Source: Karalla daura
Taxonomy: Eukaryota; Chordata; Actinopteri; Chaetodontiformes; Leiognathidae
Direction of reading: 5' to 3'
Assembly: GCA_029224185.1 (NCBI GenBank)
Contig: CM055196.1
Coordinates: 7,796,427 to 7,860,426 of the forward strand
Length of the DNA stretch: 64,000 bases
A program made the position numbers and the translations under genes. Shown one piece after another: positions 1-12,312 of this stretch. The first letter of the stretch is position 1. Every line of letters starts with the position of its first letter. Under the pieces are notes generated by a model. It saw only the letters and a program-made list of their open reading frames with translations, ran no database searches and had not been told where the DNA came from.

Positions 1-1177
1 AAAATGTGGTCAAAATATGTGGAAATGGCCCAAATAAAACATCAGAGGCAGCTTTTCATCGATGGAAAGCCGCAGTATATCAAGACCAACTTGTCCTGTG
101 GCTCACAATACATAACACCATTGGTCGTAGAGTCCGAGCTAGTACTCTAGTTCTCTTCCATTTCTTCTTTACACATAAAAACATTGCATGTAAGTGGAGT
201 TTTAACTTGTCTGCCTTGTCTAAACAGAATCTGGTGGGTGTGAGGCCGTTCGACACGCCAGGATAGTGCACTTCTTGTGTGGAGACATAAAATGCACTTT
301 TTAGTCTGGAAAAAAACAAAATAAAAAGGGAAAATCATATTTGGTCAAAAAGACGGAAAAGTTAAAAACGTCTCACACACACACGTGGAATAATATACTA
401 CGAACTCCTCTCCTTTGTGGGTTGGACCTTCCTGGCACCTCTGGCTCAAACTTTACACATTCTCCAGGCAACAAAAAAACAAAAAGAAGAAGCATCTAAT
501 ACAACCCTCTTTTCCTTGCTCGTCGAACAATAAATTAAGTGGAAATACTAGAAGGAAACAAGGTGCTTCTACCAAGCTCACCAACAGCAACAGCAACACC
601 TGGGCAGTCAGACTGGAGCAAACTGGAATAATTCTTAAAAAAAAAAAAAAAAAAAAAAAAGCACAAGGGCAAAAAGGAGCAGCGAGAGTGTTAAAGAAAG
701 ACAGCCCTGAAGATAAAACACCACTTTGGAAGTTAGAAAATAGAAATTAAGGCCTCGAGGGGGGAAAAGCCGGAAACTTGCATATGACCATCGCGTCTCT
801 GTCTGAGCAGAGCATCAGCCTGTGTGTCTCTGTGCAGCTGCTGCTCCAGTCCAGCTGCTGTCACACTGACAGGAGCAGACACACTCTCTCTCTCACACAC
901 ACACACACATATATATATATATGTATATACATACACACACATTCACACACATACAACCCCTGAGAAGGTTTAGCGTCATCCTCTTCCTCCCGACTCCGGA
1001 TCGGAGTGGCGAGTGTTTAGCGGATGTTGCTTGTGGCGCGTGGGGGGGCCGCCTGGGTCCCCGCTCCACCCGCATCCCATCACGTCCCAGCTCCTACTCA
1101 GCGCGGCCACGCGATTAGGTCCCGGTCGGCAGGAAGGAGGTGCGACTGGTGTCAGACGGGCAAAGCCGACGGGCCTG

Positions 1178-2953
1178 CTAAAGGGTGGCCAGGACCCTGA
1201 GGAAGGAGATGACCAGGACGCAGAACGACTGTCCCACCCCGAACACCAGAGCCTCCAGAGAGATCATGGTCTTCCCCGCTGCCTTGTACACGCCCGCTAT
1301 GGCTGCACCTGCAAGAGGAGGGGGAAGGAAGAACATGTGGGATCGGATATTTAACTATGGGGGCAAATGTTGGTCGTAATAGCATCTCGAATAGCCGACC
1401 ATTGCTCACATTCACCAGGGACACGCGAAACTCACACATTCCCATTGTTTCATTTATATATTAATAATTTAAGTTAACCAACTCGATGGCCTTCACCTTT
1501 CAGTGGTGTGGCTCGTGTGACAAATCTGGTTGCTGCATCTGCTACCTCACTGAGCCAGATGCATAATTGATGGGCAGGGCGGGCAGTCACAATGGCGACA
1601 AAGTTCATGTGGTCTCGTCTGCGCTCGCTGGGAGGCGAACAGAGTGCTGGGAAGGAGCCCGGTCGCGGAGGGTTGAGACTTGGATCAACACTTACTGGTG
1701 AGGACGCCCCCGAAGATCGGCCCCACGATGCCCATGAGCAGGATGGCCAGGGGCATGAAGCGGGCCATCTTGTGCTGGCGCAGCGTGGCCAGGGAGAGCA
1801 GGGCGGCGGGCAAGTGGAAGACCAGGGAGGAGACGGCCGCCCACAGGAAGATCCCGTACCACATCTCTGGAGCAGAAAGCATTCGTCCGGTCACACCTGA
1901 GTCCTGAGACCAGCGATCTGATCATCTAATGGGACCTACTTCCCCCATCTCGTCGAAGGTGAACGCTAGTTTGGCAGATGTGGATGGAAACGACCTTCTC
2001 TGGTACATTGACACATTTTAATGAGGTTCCACCAGTGAAATAGCAGTCAATACGGTGTTATATTTTGATATTTGGTTTTAACCAATAGACTGCATTAGAC
2101 TACTACACAAAATTTGCCCGGAGCCACTTCGAAGAGGCAGAGAAATGCAGACAACATCACCATTATGCAACAAGACGATGAGAGACAATAGTAAACACGA
2201 CGCCGTGAAATGAGGAGGTCCTGATGATCAGTCGCACTGATCAGTACTGTACAGAGACCTCTACCGCACATGCATTAAACTGTAGCTATGGAGCAGATGA
2301 TAGTGGTGAAAGTACATCTACGGTACAACACGGAGTCCCATCTTATTAAAAGAAGACCCAAGCATCTGTTTAGCTACCACAGAGTCGATATGGATGAGAC
2401 GGCAGACAGAGTTGAATCAATCCACTATTGAACGACCTGGCAACTTTCTGGTCCATGCCCATACATAGCAAAACAACAGCCAATTTTCTGTCAGAAATGT
2501 CCCTATAACGCACGGGAATCAACGATGAACTAGAAATCCCATTCAATGAACTTAAATATCATGATATTTAAGATTTAATTCGGGTTTTTTTGCGCTGGAC
2601 CTAACCTGCAGATGTGTCACGCGTAGCGAGCCGCCTCCCTCAGCGATGCTAACGCGAACCAACAGCCTCCAACGGCTCACAGCTAACCTCACATTTCACC
2701 ACTGCGACCCCTCATTTTGACGGCCGGCAGACTGAAATGAGCAGAAACGCCAGAGGCGAGGGCTTGTGGAGCTCCTCGGGCGTGGATTAGAGCTCTCTCT
2801 CCAGCCCGCGGAGCTAGCAGACGTTAGCCCACCTGAGAAGTCGCTGAGGGAGGTTTGGTTGCCCTGCTGGGTGGCATTCTTCCTCGGCACCAGGTTCAGA
2901 CCGAGGATCTGCTGGACCAAGCCCATCTCGTTGACGGCGAACCTGTCCTGCAT
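1178..2953 (-). CDS. tmem170a: Transmembrane protein 170A, complete, 3 coding exons
   Basis: Small multi-pass membrane protein of the ER/nuclear envelope; the family is known to affect ER sheet/tubule balance and nuclear pore assembly. Coding exons in transcript order are 2833-2953 (ATG at 2953), 1696-1866 and 1178-1308 (stop at 1178-1180). All junctions have GT/AG ends and the phases join cleanly: TCA-G|AG-ATG and ACC-A|GT-GCA. The product is 140 aa, against about 144 in human. The N-terminus carries NATQ and NQTS sequons. Exon 2 encodes EMWYGIFLWA and LLMGIVGPI, the hallmarks of TMEM170A rather than 170B. Exon 3 encodes GVYKAAGK and ends SFLRVLATL. Three hydrophobic segments are visible. 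The 3' UTR probably runs off the left edge, because no minus-strand AATAAA is seen between 1 and 1177. That interval instead holds a run of about 21 A (639-660) and CA/TA dinucleotides (895-955). Confidence 0.95.
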
Positions 2954-3100
2954 GCCTCGGGGAACGGAAGCTACGCGCTACATCGGTGGAAGCGCAGCTC
3001 GGCCATGGGTTTATCTCGGCTCGCTCTGACGCCAGACTAGTTAGCATCGGGGCTAACTGGGGCTAGCTGTCAACACAACTTGTGCTGACGTCACGGCGTC
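2954..3100 (-). promoter_or_regulatory. tmem170a 5' UTR/promoter with a consensus CRE
   Basis: CpG-rich sequence directly upstream of the tmem170a start codon. It holds a perfect palindromic cAMP-response element, TGACGTCA, at 3086-3093. The transcription start itself cannot be placed from sequence. A start within about 100 bp of the ATG is inferred from the CpG density and the absence of an upstream splice acceptor. Confidence 0.45.
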
Positions 3101-4721
3101 AAGCTCCGCCCGCACAGACTAGCAGCAGGTCGCGAGCCTTCCTGCTGTATATGTTACCAAGTGTACTTTTGTGAACAATAAATACAAACATATAATTGTA
3201 GTAATTGTGATATATATACATTGTATTACATCGCGACTTTTTAGCCGTGGACTCAAACGGCATATTCAGCTGCAGCTCCGCTGCGCACCAAGCGTCTAAT
3301 GCGTACTTCCGGGAACTATTGCGAAGCTCCATGATCGCCATTGTTGGGGGATGAAAAGTGGACGGAGCTGAGTATCCCGATCGATTGCTCCGAAACTAGA
3401 GAGATAATAGAGACAGCGAAGTGCTCCTCAGTTGCCTAGGAGAGGATAGAGGGAAAAGCAAGAAATGTACAACAACGAGAGAAATAGTGCGACTATATAA
3501 GCTATTTTTCTGCAAAGGAGTGATCTAGATTGGGCTATTAACAGGTTTCGATTGCTCCGAAACTAAAATGTACAAGCTCGTCCCTTCTTAATTAAAACTC
3601 AATTAAGAAATTACGTTTTCGTCGACTGTTAAGTTATGCAGAATGCAACAGCTTTCTATGTAAACTTGTCTGATGTAGAACACTTGCTTTTATAGAGTAC
3701 TGTATTCATGCCAGTAGTGCAGAAAGATTTTAGTAAATAAGACACATGATGACACCGGTATCTTGACACTACAAAGCAACAAAACATCAACTAAGACGTT
3801 ATATTCAACATAAAAATAACATTCATATATACACACAATTATAGCTTTTTGTTACCAATGTTCTTTTAACATTAAAATAACCTTAATGGGCATATACAAG
3901 TTTCGTTTGGATTCAAGCTGCATATCGATTACTCTTACTTCTATTAGAGAAGGAGGAAGAAAAAAAACATACTGACCTGTTCCAGCTCTTCTGCTTCTGC
4001 TCTGGTTTTCAGCTTTCTTCCACTGTCAAAATCAGAACTTCTCCACTCGTCTTGTCCGACTTCAAGTGACATTTTAACTGGTTTCCAGTGCAGGGAAACG
4101 GTCTGAACAGCAAGGCCACAAACTAATGCAGTATCACATGGGATGTAAACTCAGATTGCACTGCGACTTTAATGTGATTTAAAACACATCTATATAGTAT
4201 AATTTATCCTTCGTATATGTAGGTGATTACACCCTACTCGAGACCAGATCGTGCCATTTTCTCCAAATGGATCCACATACATTAAAAACATTGGTCCTTC
4301 AATACCTCCCGCCCCTTAATATGGGCTACAGTATTGAGATGTGATGGACCGTCTGATTTCCACAGGCCTTTAATTAAATGGCTAAGTGAATGGCTCCAGG
4401 CCAACCACCGGTGGGGTAGAGTACCGATAGAACCTCAGTCATGAAAAATCAAGCCCAATAAACCATCTACAAAAGCCACTTCGCTTCAGAAATTAAGATG
4501 AAATTTAATTAATAATCTGACAAAATAAAAAGTGGGGTTAGGTTGCACTGTCATCTGTAAATACTTTCTTCCCCTCCCAACGGTACAGAAAACGTTAAAT
4601 TACAAAAACCATTTTCTTTGGAACCAAATCCCAACCGGTGAATCAAGTGTTACCAAAATTAAAAACAAAAAAAAACAAAACAAAAAAAAAATGTCACATT
4701 TGGTGAGGAGGGAAAAGTGGG

Positions 4722-4752
<31 letters not shown>

Positions 4753-6624
4753 CTGGAGAGAAGTGCAACTCCTAGCGACGCATTAAAAAAAACTCATTTA
4801 AAACCCATCTACGTGTAGATGCACTGGTTAGGGATCCATTCAGGGCTCAGCTGTGAATGTGGACGGATGGTCTGCTAACTATCAAAATTAGCCGACGTCA
4901 ACTGTTTAGCCTGGGTGAGCTGCTGGTCCAGTACCTCTAATGTTAGCAGAGTGTCTGGCTACCCCGGGGCCAGACGCCGTCCTCGGGAGGATTCGCTTCT
5001 AGGGGACCAAACCGAGGCTTCAAGGCCATTGAGAGAGAGAGGCAACTACGAGAAGTCCGAGCAGAGCCGCCGCGGGTCTTTAGAAAGTCCCATCCGGAGG
5101 AGACGCGTCGAGCCGGACTGACTGCACAGGCCGTGGATGGCGGAGACGTAAGCCCTCTCCTCGGTTCCTGCTCAGAAGATAAAAGGGGCAAGTGGGGAAC
5201 TCCGAGTGGTGCACTCAAACTCAGTTGGGAGGAAACTGAGCCGCACGGTTTCCCCATCTTGAAGGATTTTCTTTTTCCTTAAAACTCTCGGAGGCGATCA
5301 CGGTGGCGGTCTGTTCCCCCCCCCCCCCCTCCCCCACCTCCACCCCCGTCTGAATAATTAGCAGCTTAGCAGCGGAACGTCACCCTTCACCCCCTATTCT
5401 CAGGGAACTCTGCAGGAAGTTTCTCCCAGCACCTCAAAGGAGCACCTGGAGAGACCGCTCTACCGTCTCGTGAGGACCAAGGTGTACCACTCGCAGCTCC
5501 TCGCTCCCCGGCCCTAGGCATCTTCCGAGCAGGAAGTGGCGCGCCGATGCACCGTTTTCGAGTCTGCTGAGGCGGGGGACGCTCCGGGATGGGGGGGGGG
5601 GGGTGTGGGGGGAGAGGGGGGGGGGGCCTGTCTGTCTGACTAGAAACACTCAGCTCCCGGTCCCAGGCCGTGCCGCTCCCCTCCCGGGTTAGAAAAGCCT
5701 TCCAGCCGCGAGGTAGGAGGACCCGGTTGGCATGAGTGCAGCCTGCTAGAAGGGGGGGGGGGGGGGGGGGGGGGGGGGAGGGTGTCGGCATAGCTCTTTA
5801 GTAACAAAAACACAACCACCATCTGAACTTCCATAATAAATTAAAAAAAAAAAGAAAAGAAAAGAGAAAAAAAAGCTCGTCAAATCTTACCCGACGCAGA
5901 GGGATACAAGTGAGAACATTTACAAATAATACCTGCAGCGAAATAAAACTTGAAAGTGTGCGTGTGTGTGTGTGTGTGTGGGGGGGGGGGGTGTTTGTCG
6001 TTTTTAAAAAGGCGTTTCAATTCACAGGAGCAGCTTTGCTCAGAGACACAGACCAATGGTGGGTGAGGGGGGGAGGGGGCTGGTGGGGGGGGGGGGGGGG
6101 TTCAAACAGCCACTGTTGTGTTAAGGGCAACAGCGGCCTGGTGTGCCCTCCGCGTGGCAGTCATCTTACGTTTCTGTATACATTTTTCTTTTTATAAAAT
6201 ATTTTATTCATACAATCATTTATTTAACTATAGCAACATCACTAGTTAATTTTCGAGTGGCAAGGTATCGGTCGCACGTCACCTCATGAACGTAAAACAA
6301 ATGTTGGGGGGGGGGGGGGAGGGGGAAAAAAAGAAGAAAAAAAAGAAGAAAAAAAAAGAAAAATAAAAGGGATCCTGTGTCCATTTGAGTATGTCTCTCG
6401 CGTTGCTTTTTCAGTTCGTCCCGTGTCTGTACACCTGTCTGTCCGTCAGTGATGAGCCTATGGGGATATTGCTGGTCCTGGTGGGGCGGGGTGGGGGAGG
6501 GGGGGGGTGTGTGATTGGTACAGCTCTAAGCAGGGCTCTCTCTGTCTCTCTCTGCTGGCGCATCAGGAGGAGGGGGGCCCCGCATGGCAGATCAGGCTGG
6601 CCATTGGCTGGTGTGAAGGGAGCC
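3100..6624. other. tmem170a-ppp6r3 intergenic region and ppp6r3 3' UTR
   Basis: Apart from the orphan exon candidate at 3977-4072, no coding exon is supported here. The right part (about 6200-6624) should be ppp6r3 3' UTR on the minus strand. Minus-strand AATAAA signals occur at 6203-6208 and 6219-6224 and would give a 3' UTR of about 400 nt; a longer one is possible. The region also holds a GA run (4722-4749), C/G homopolymers near 5318, 5590-5630, 5752-5778, 5980-5990, 6090-6101 and 6305-6319, and A-rich tracts near 4670-4690, 5840-5872 and 6326-6365. Confidence 0.5.
3977..4072 (-). CDS. Possible orphan first coding exon, 32 codons
   Basis: On the minus strand an ATG at 4072 sits in a good initiation context (A at -3) and opens 32 codons beginning MSLEVGQDEWRSSDFD and ending AEAEELEQ. 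These are followed at once by a good donor, CAG|gtcagt. The composition (acidic and basic residues, few hydrophobics) looks coding, but I do not recognise the protein and could not place a following exon. It lies about 1.1 kb upstream of tmem170a on the same strand. Its phase-0 end does not fit tmem170a exon 2, which needs phase 1. It may be the first exon of an unrecognised gene, an alternative 5' exon, or chance. Confidence 0.3.
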
Positions 6625-9600
6625 TCACGCCGGCCCGTTGACAGCTGGCTCTGAGGACACGGCACTCTGGTCCAGTCTGGGGAGATGCGCACACACACAC
6701 AGACAGACAGGAGGTCAGGGGTCAATCTGAGGGCCGACGTGAGCAAAGACACGCCACGCCAGGTTTGGCGTTTGAGGGCTTTCTGGGTTTCAGCGGAGCA
6801 CTCGCACTTACTTGGCCTCCTCTATGGCTGACATTTCCTCTAGAGGACCATTGGAAAGCTCCACAGCGGAGCGACACTTGTCACTGTTTGTAGGACACAT
6901 GGAAAAGAGGAGAGGGAAATTCAGTGAGGAGGAGGAGGACGGTCATGACTGAGTGAGTGATGGAGCATGGACACCAATGGTACACCAAAACACCAATATC
7001 CCACAATAGAAAACGTGTGGAATGAGGAATACAACGAGGTGATGTATGAAGTGACCAGACAAAAGTCGGGCCTCTGGGGACTGGGATGTCACCTCAAAGT
7101 TGCTTCAAATTACTAACACGTCTCTAGGTGAAAGAGTTCAGCAACATCTGAAGATACTGCCTATATATTTGAAAGCATCATTTACAGGAAAACATTCCAA
7201 TTTTAAGACGTCAATTAGCTCCTAAACTGTCAGCTAACAGTTTGGGAACAGTACTAATGGCTCCATTCTAAAAGGGAAGTGACAGGCATTCTCATAGCTA
7301 GATCTAGATGTCACAGCTTAGTAGACTGTAGATATAGTTGCTTTGCGGGCAGGTGCATCATTTAGTCTGAAAATACTCACAACTAACACAACAGAGCCTG
7401 TGCCCTGATTCGTCTCGTACATGTGTGTGTGTGTGTGTCTATCTGTGCGTGTGTGTGTGTGTGTTCCTGACCCTGCTTTGGGACAGCAGGCCGCGGCTGT
7501 GCTGTTGAAGCCCACTTTCTCCGCGTCTCCGCCGTCCACCGCGTACTTCTCCGAGGCGGCGCTCTTCTCCTCGTCGCTGGAACACACGGGCACAGGCGCA
7601 CGTGAATGCCAGGCGCCGACCACGTTCCCCGCAGAAACACACACACACACACACGCACGCACGCACGAGCACGGTGAGGTATGGACGGAGATGCGTGATG
7701 GGCTGACGGACGGAGCGCACGGCAAAAACAAAGGATGGAAAGTGTGTGTGTGTGTGTGTGTGTGTGGTGGGGGGAGGGGAGGGGGGGGTGGCATCAAAAT
7801 GTACAGCAAATGGAGAGAGGCAACTGGTTTTGGGGTTGTTTAGCGGCGGCACCGTCGACCCGGTGGGCTGACCAACGGACGCCTACGGACTGAATTGGGA
7901 CACGGATTGGACCAGAATTGGTTGTGCCAGCCGTCAGTCTTGCGTTTGTCTCAGAGAACCACCACTAATCTCGACGAGGCCCCTCCAGCCCGACGGCAGA
8001 GCGCTGGATCGGCACTCGCCTCCCCTGACTCCCGGCTCAACGGACGCTACGTGATCAAGCGGTTTTAGTGGTTGCGTGGCCGATATTTGACGTGACGCCA
8101 TCCACGTCAAAAAGGTGTTTAAGAACATCGGAGACGTCCGTGTGGCGTTCCAACTCCGGCCTTGGGCTGGAGCGCGCGCCCGGGGACTACGCTCAGCGGC
8201 TCGGTCCTACCAACCGCAACAACTCCAGTCTAACCAGTGAGAGTCGGGCTGTGGGATAGCTAGCTGCCGGCCTGGCGGCGGGGGTGTGAGCGCTGTCTGG
8301 ACTCAGCGGGCCTGTGCGGAGGCGATCCATTTTGAAAACCGAGAGAGGACTAAAAAAAAAAAAAAAAAAAAAGAAGAGAACTGCACTTGGACGACAACTT
8401 TGGTAGAATACACATGCAGAATGGAGGTAATGAAATAAAAAAAAAACAAAAAACAAACAAGGAGCTTGAAACCAAAGAAGAAGAAGAAGAAGATCAAAAT
8501 TGGGAAAGAAAAGTTGGTGGTTGACGTGACAACAAGACTACATCACGGCTGCAGGCTGATCTCTGATTGGCTGTACATACCGATAAGATTTCAACACTCT
8601 GAAGGAGACCACACCCACAACGCACAGCAAGAGAGAGAGGAGGGGAAGCTCAGGCTGTAAGTGTCGCTCAGTTCATCAGACAGTTGTTATTTACTCAGAC
8701 AGACAGTCAAAATGCAGCATCAACGTGGGGGTGGGGGGTGGTGGGGGAGGGGGGCAGAGGGACAAAGGACGAGCAGCTCTTAACACCTGTGGATTCAGAA
8801 CGGGCAGGTAACGGGAACCTTAAGCAGTCTGTTTTCATCTCGGTACGAGCTAGACGCTGGTTCCGGGGGTGGAAGTGTGTGTGTAAGAGTGTGTGTGTGC
8901 TACTTGGATGCTCAGATGGGTGTGGAGGTTTGGGCTGGTAAATAACAGGTCTTCAAGACTCTGAGGTCTGTCTGAAGGCACCCGGCTACATCCGGGGCGG
9001 CACATTTAACACAACACAGAGTGACCAGGGCACACGTGACACCAGGACCAGGCCTGGGTTGTCACCCAGAGCTGCCGTGTGTGTGTGGTGTGTGTGTGTG
9101 TGTTGTGTGCGTGTGCGTGTCTCAGTGGGCTCCTCGAACCTCTTGAAGACGGCCGTCTCGGTCTTGGCGTCGACGGTGAGGCTGACGGTCTCCTTCATGG
9201 AGCCGTTGATGACGGTCTCGGTGATGCTGCGCTGCTCGCAGCAGGCCGCCGCCGCCTCCTCCTCGCCGCCGCCGCCGGACGTCCCGCGCTCCTTGTCCGA
9301 GGTGCCGGAGGTAGGAGAGGCCTCGCTGCCGCCCAGCCAGCCGTCGCAGTCTGGGGGAGGAACCATCGCCGTGAGCGTCCGTGAAACGCTCAGCTTCACA
9401 TCACACACCATCAGTCTGGTTCTCCGTCCATGAGGTACACGCACGCGTCTCACCTTCAGGCTGCATGGGTGCGTTGACCCCCAGAGGGTCCATAGTTTCT
9501 ATGCTGGTTTCCATGGCAACGGGGGAGTTGCACCTCAGAGGGTCTTTGGGACTGGAGGAGAGAAAAAGGGGCATTTGTGAGGCGCCGCTTCCAGCGAAAG

Positions 9601-12312
9601 CGGAGAGCCCTCTGCCGGGACGTCCTACCTGACGGGGGTGAAGTTGGAGAAGTCGGCCCAGCCCGTCTCGGAGTTGGCCGTGGCGGAGGGGGAGGAGCTC
9701 CACCCCGCCTCGGGGATGGCTTCTGTGGAGGAGGGGGCTGAGGACAGGGGGCAGGGGGCAGCAGGGTTGGTGGGGCTGGACGCCGGGGCCGTCGATGTGC
9801 CCGTGTCCATGGGGATGTCGTCGAAGTTGGCCGTCCACACTGGACCTGAGGGGCCAGAGCGGTTGGGGTTACGCTTACGCGGGCTGTTAACGCCGTCTGA
9901 CCATCAGGCCGGTCTGGGCAGCCGCACCGACCTGTGTCCACTTCCATTCTGTCGTCGGAGCTGGGGTTGGAGGCTTCGAATGAATCCCGCTTCACGTCCT
10001 CCTCCTCCGAGTCTGTGCTTTCCTCACTGTCTGTGCTGCCTGAGCTCCTGAGGTGGACACACACAAACCATAAGTTACTCCCACACCACATCTGAGCTCA
10101 TCTTACACTGGAGAGCCCTGTATGCGAGTCGAGCACATGCAGACTCATTCAACTCAAGTTAAGGGGGAATGTGAATGTAAACCTTCAGGTCACCATTACT
10201 TCAATGACAGGTTATCAAATGAGAATCACCAGCATGCCCAGTACAATTACATGAAACACGCGCTAGGTCCGGGTTAACCAGCTTCCTGAGAGAGCTCGTC
10301 TCCGTCAGCTCGTAACCCGTTCCACAGCAATGTCGGGGACTGCTCAGCTGACCTGGGGCGTCTCTGTGCCTCCGGCGCGAAGGTGACATCTTTCTCGTCC
10401 CAGATGTCCTCCTCGTCGGAGCCGCCGTCTTCAAACCGCTGGATCCGCTCCTTGCAGCGGGCCTCAAACAAAGCTATATTTGCCTGGAGGGAGGGGGAGG
10501 CACACGGACCACATGCTTACACTATCCCCACACAGGCTGCGGGTGGATCCAGCAGAACCCGAGCCACAGCTCAACATCTGTTGTGTACATACACTCTGTA
10601 TAGATAAATCCATATGTGCCAGTGTGTATTGCTATAGATCCATATAGAACTACTTTAGGATGGTAAATATCTGTCTTTAGCTCCAAGTTTTGAGTTTCAT
10701 ATTGTCACTTCATCCAAGGGTGTGTGTTAGAGTTGTTCCGGTGTCATTACATTTCTCTCTCTGCGTTCACAGCATGGTTCATAAGAAGACATGAGCTAGT
10801 CTGGCTTCCAACTAGAGAGCATTGTGGCATCTGCTGCTAAGTGTACCGTGCAACCGCATTGCTTAGCGACATGTAAAATGAACAGATTCATGAATGATCA
10901 AAGTACTTACACTTTCATTTGTATTCAGTGAAAAATTGATGTCTGATATTCTATCAAAGGGAATACTGCAATGTTAAAGAGAACAGAGTTTAGTTTAGTT
11001 AGGGTCGTTAGTCATCCACGTACAGAGCAACCAACAGGCAGACAGCTCCAACACATCGACTTCACTCCTCTCTGATGGCAAACAAACATTTTCGCTAGGC
11101 TGGCGGTCTAAGCTGGCACAGGGCATGAACCTGGCTCCGACGCTGGTCAAAACGTTCATTTTTAACAGTGGTTAGTGGGAATAAGAACATGGGACAACAG
11201 CTGTTTGTTTCTGCGCCACAATCGAGTCCCAGTGAGTGGAAGCTCCGAGTCCACGCCACCTGTGAGCCGATGCAACCCTCCGTCGTGTTCATTAGCTCAC
11301 TCCAGCCTCCACCCCCGCCCCATGCTCTGCACTGGCCCGCTCAAGGTTTGGGGATGGGGGGAAAGGGGTCAGACGGTGAATCACTTTTTACCCACGGTCC
11401 CAATAACCCTTCCCGTTGGTGCATTCGGGACAACGGGCGGGAGTTGATAGAATTTCTGTGGCCGATCACTCAGCGCTCATCTCACAGACGAGAGGGGGGG
11501 AGAACCCCGATAGTCGGGACTGGACTAGTAGGAGGGCGTCGGCGCGTCCACCAATACAACAGGTCTTCGAGCCCATCGGCCGGCCCGTCAAATTTGGAGG
11601 CGGAATCGTCCCTCGTGTGAGAGGTCGAAAGATAGAACTGCTTCTGGGGGTTTGTATTGGTGCACTGCTTTGCCTCGTACCACCGGGCCCCGTGATTCAT
11701 GACGTCACCAGAGACCTACCGTTCGGCGCCGACAGACAAGAGCGAGGCTCTGCTAACCCCCCCCCCCCACAGAGAGACTGGACTGAAAGCGGGTGCTCGG
11801 AAAACTGAGGGACTAGCAGCTCTCTCCCCACAGCCCACAATGTTTGCAGACGGCACCCCGGTAACCAGCTCGCCCAGAGGGATGAGTAAAGGGACAGCAC
11901 ACAACAACACAAAGCTGGACACAGGTTCATATTCTATCGTGTACATCCAATTGTGGCCGCTGCATTTCAGACAGGCCAGAGATTCATGGCTAGAATCATT
12001 GTCATCTTGAAAAAGAAAAAGACAACTTGAAGCCGGACCTTAAATTTGGGATTTCGAGGAGAGGTTGGACGTGGTGTTGATAAACAGTCACGTGGGTTAC
12101 ATATGTGACCAGCTCTGGGCCAGCTTTGTTGCGTTCTCAGTGCCCTCTCCCTTTACGGAGGTTACACAAATACACTTTAGACAGCAGGTCTAGTCATGCA
12201 GGATGAGTACTCACTCCACAACATCGTCCTGATCAGCAAACTCTTCGTCATTGAAGCCGAACTGCTCAATAAAATTGGACGTCATTTGTTGCATCTGATA
12301 ATCAGAAAAGGC
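6625..12312 (-). CDS. ppp6r3: ppp6r3 exons 14-23: acidic, disordered C-terminal region
   Basis: These exons encode the divergent C-terminal half. In order they hold AFSDYQMQQMTSNFIEQFGF with FADQDD, then ALFEARCKERIQ, an SDEED/SEES acidic cluster, the EVDTGPVWTANFDD segment, a Pro/Ser/Thr-rich stretch in 9629-9845 ending GWADFSNF, NSPVAMETSIETMDPL, a Gly/Glu/Ala-rich block (GGGGEEEAAAA), the conserved KETVSLTVDAKTETAVFK, two short exons (7472-7576, 6812-6883) and the last exon ending NGPA. The Ser/Asp/Glu clusters resemble casein kinase 2 sites. The 7472-7576 exon is 105 nt and phase 2-2, so it can be skipped without changing frame. This half is expected to be unstructured and to set partner choice rather than bind the phosphatase. 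Confidence 0.93.

Noticed and set aside
2210..2270. Short palindromes around GATCAGT
   Set aside because: Arms of six to eight bases within tmem170a intron 1, no more than expected by chance, and no RNA family recognised.
7318..7852. Open frames over 130 codons on both strands
   Set aside because: Generated by CA/GT repeats around the genuine ppp6r3 exon 7472-7576; His-Thr and Cys-Val runs are translated microsatellites.
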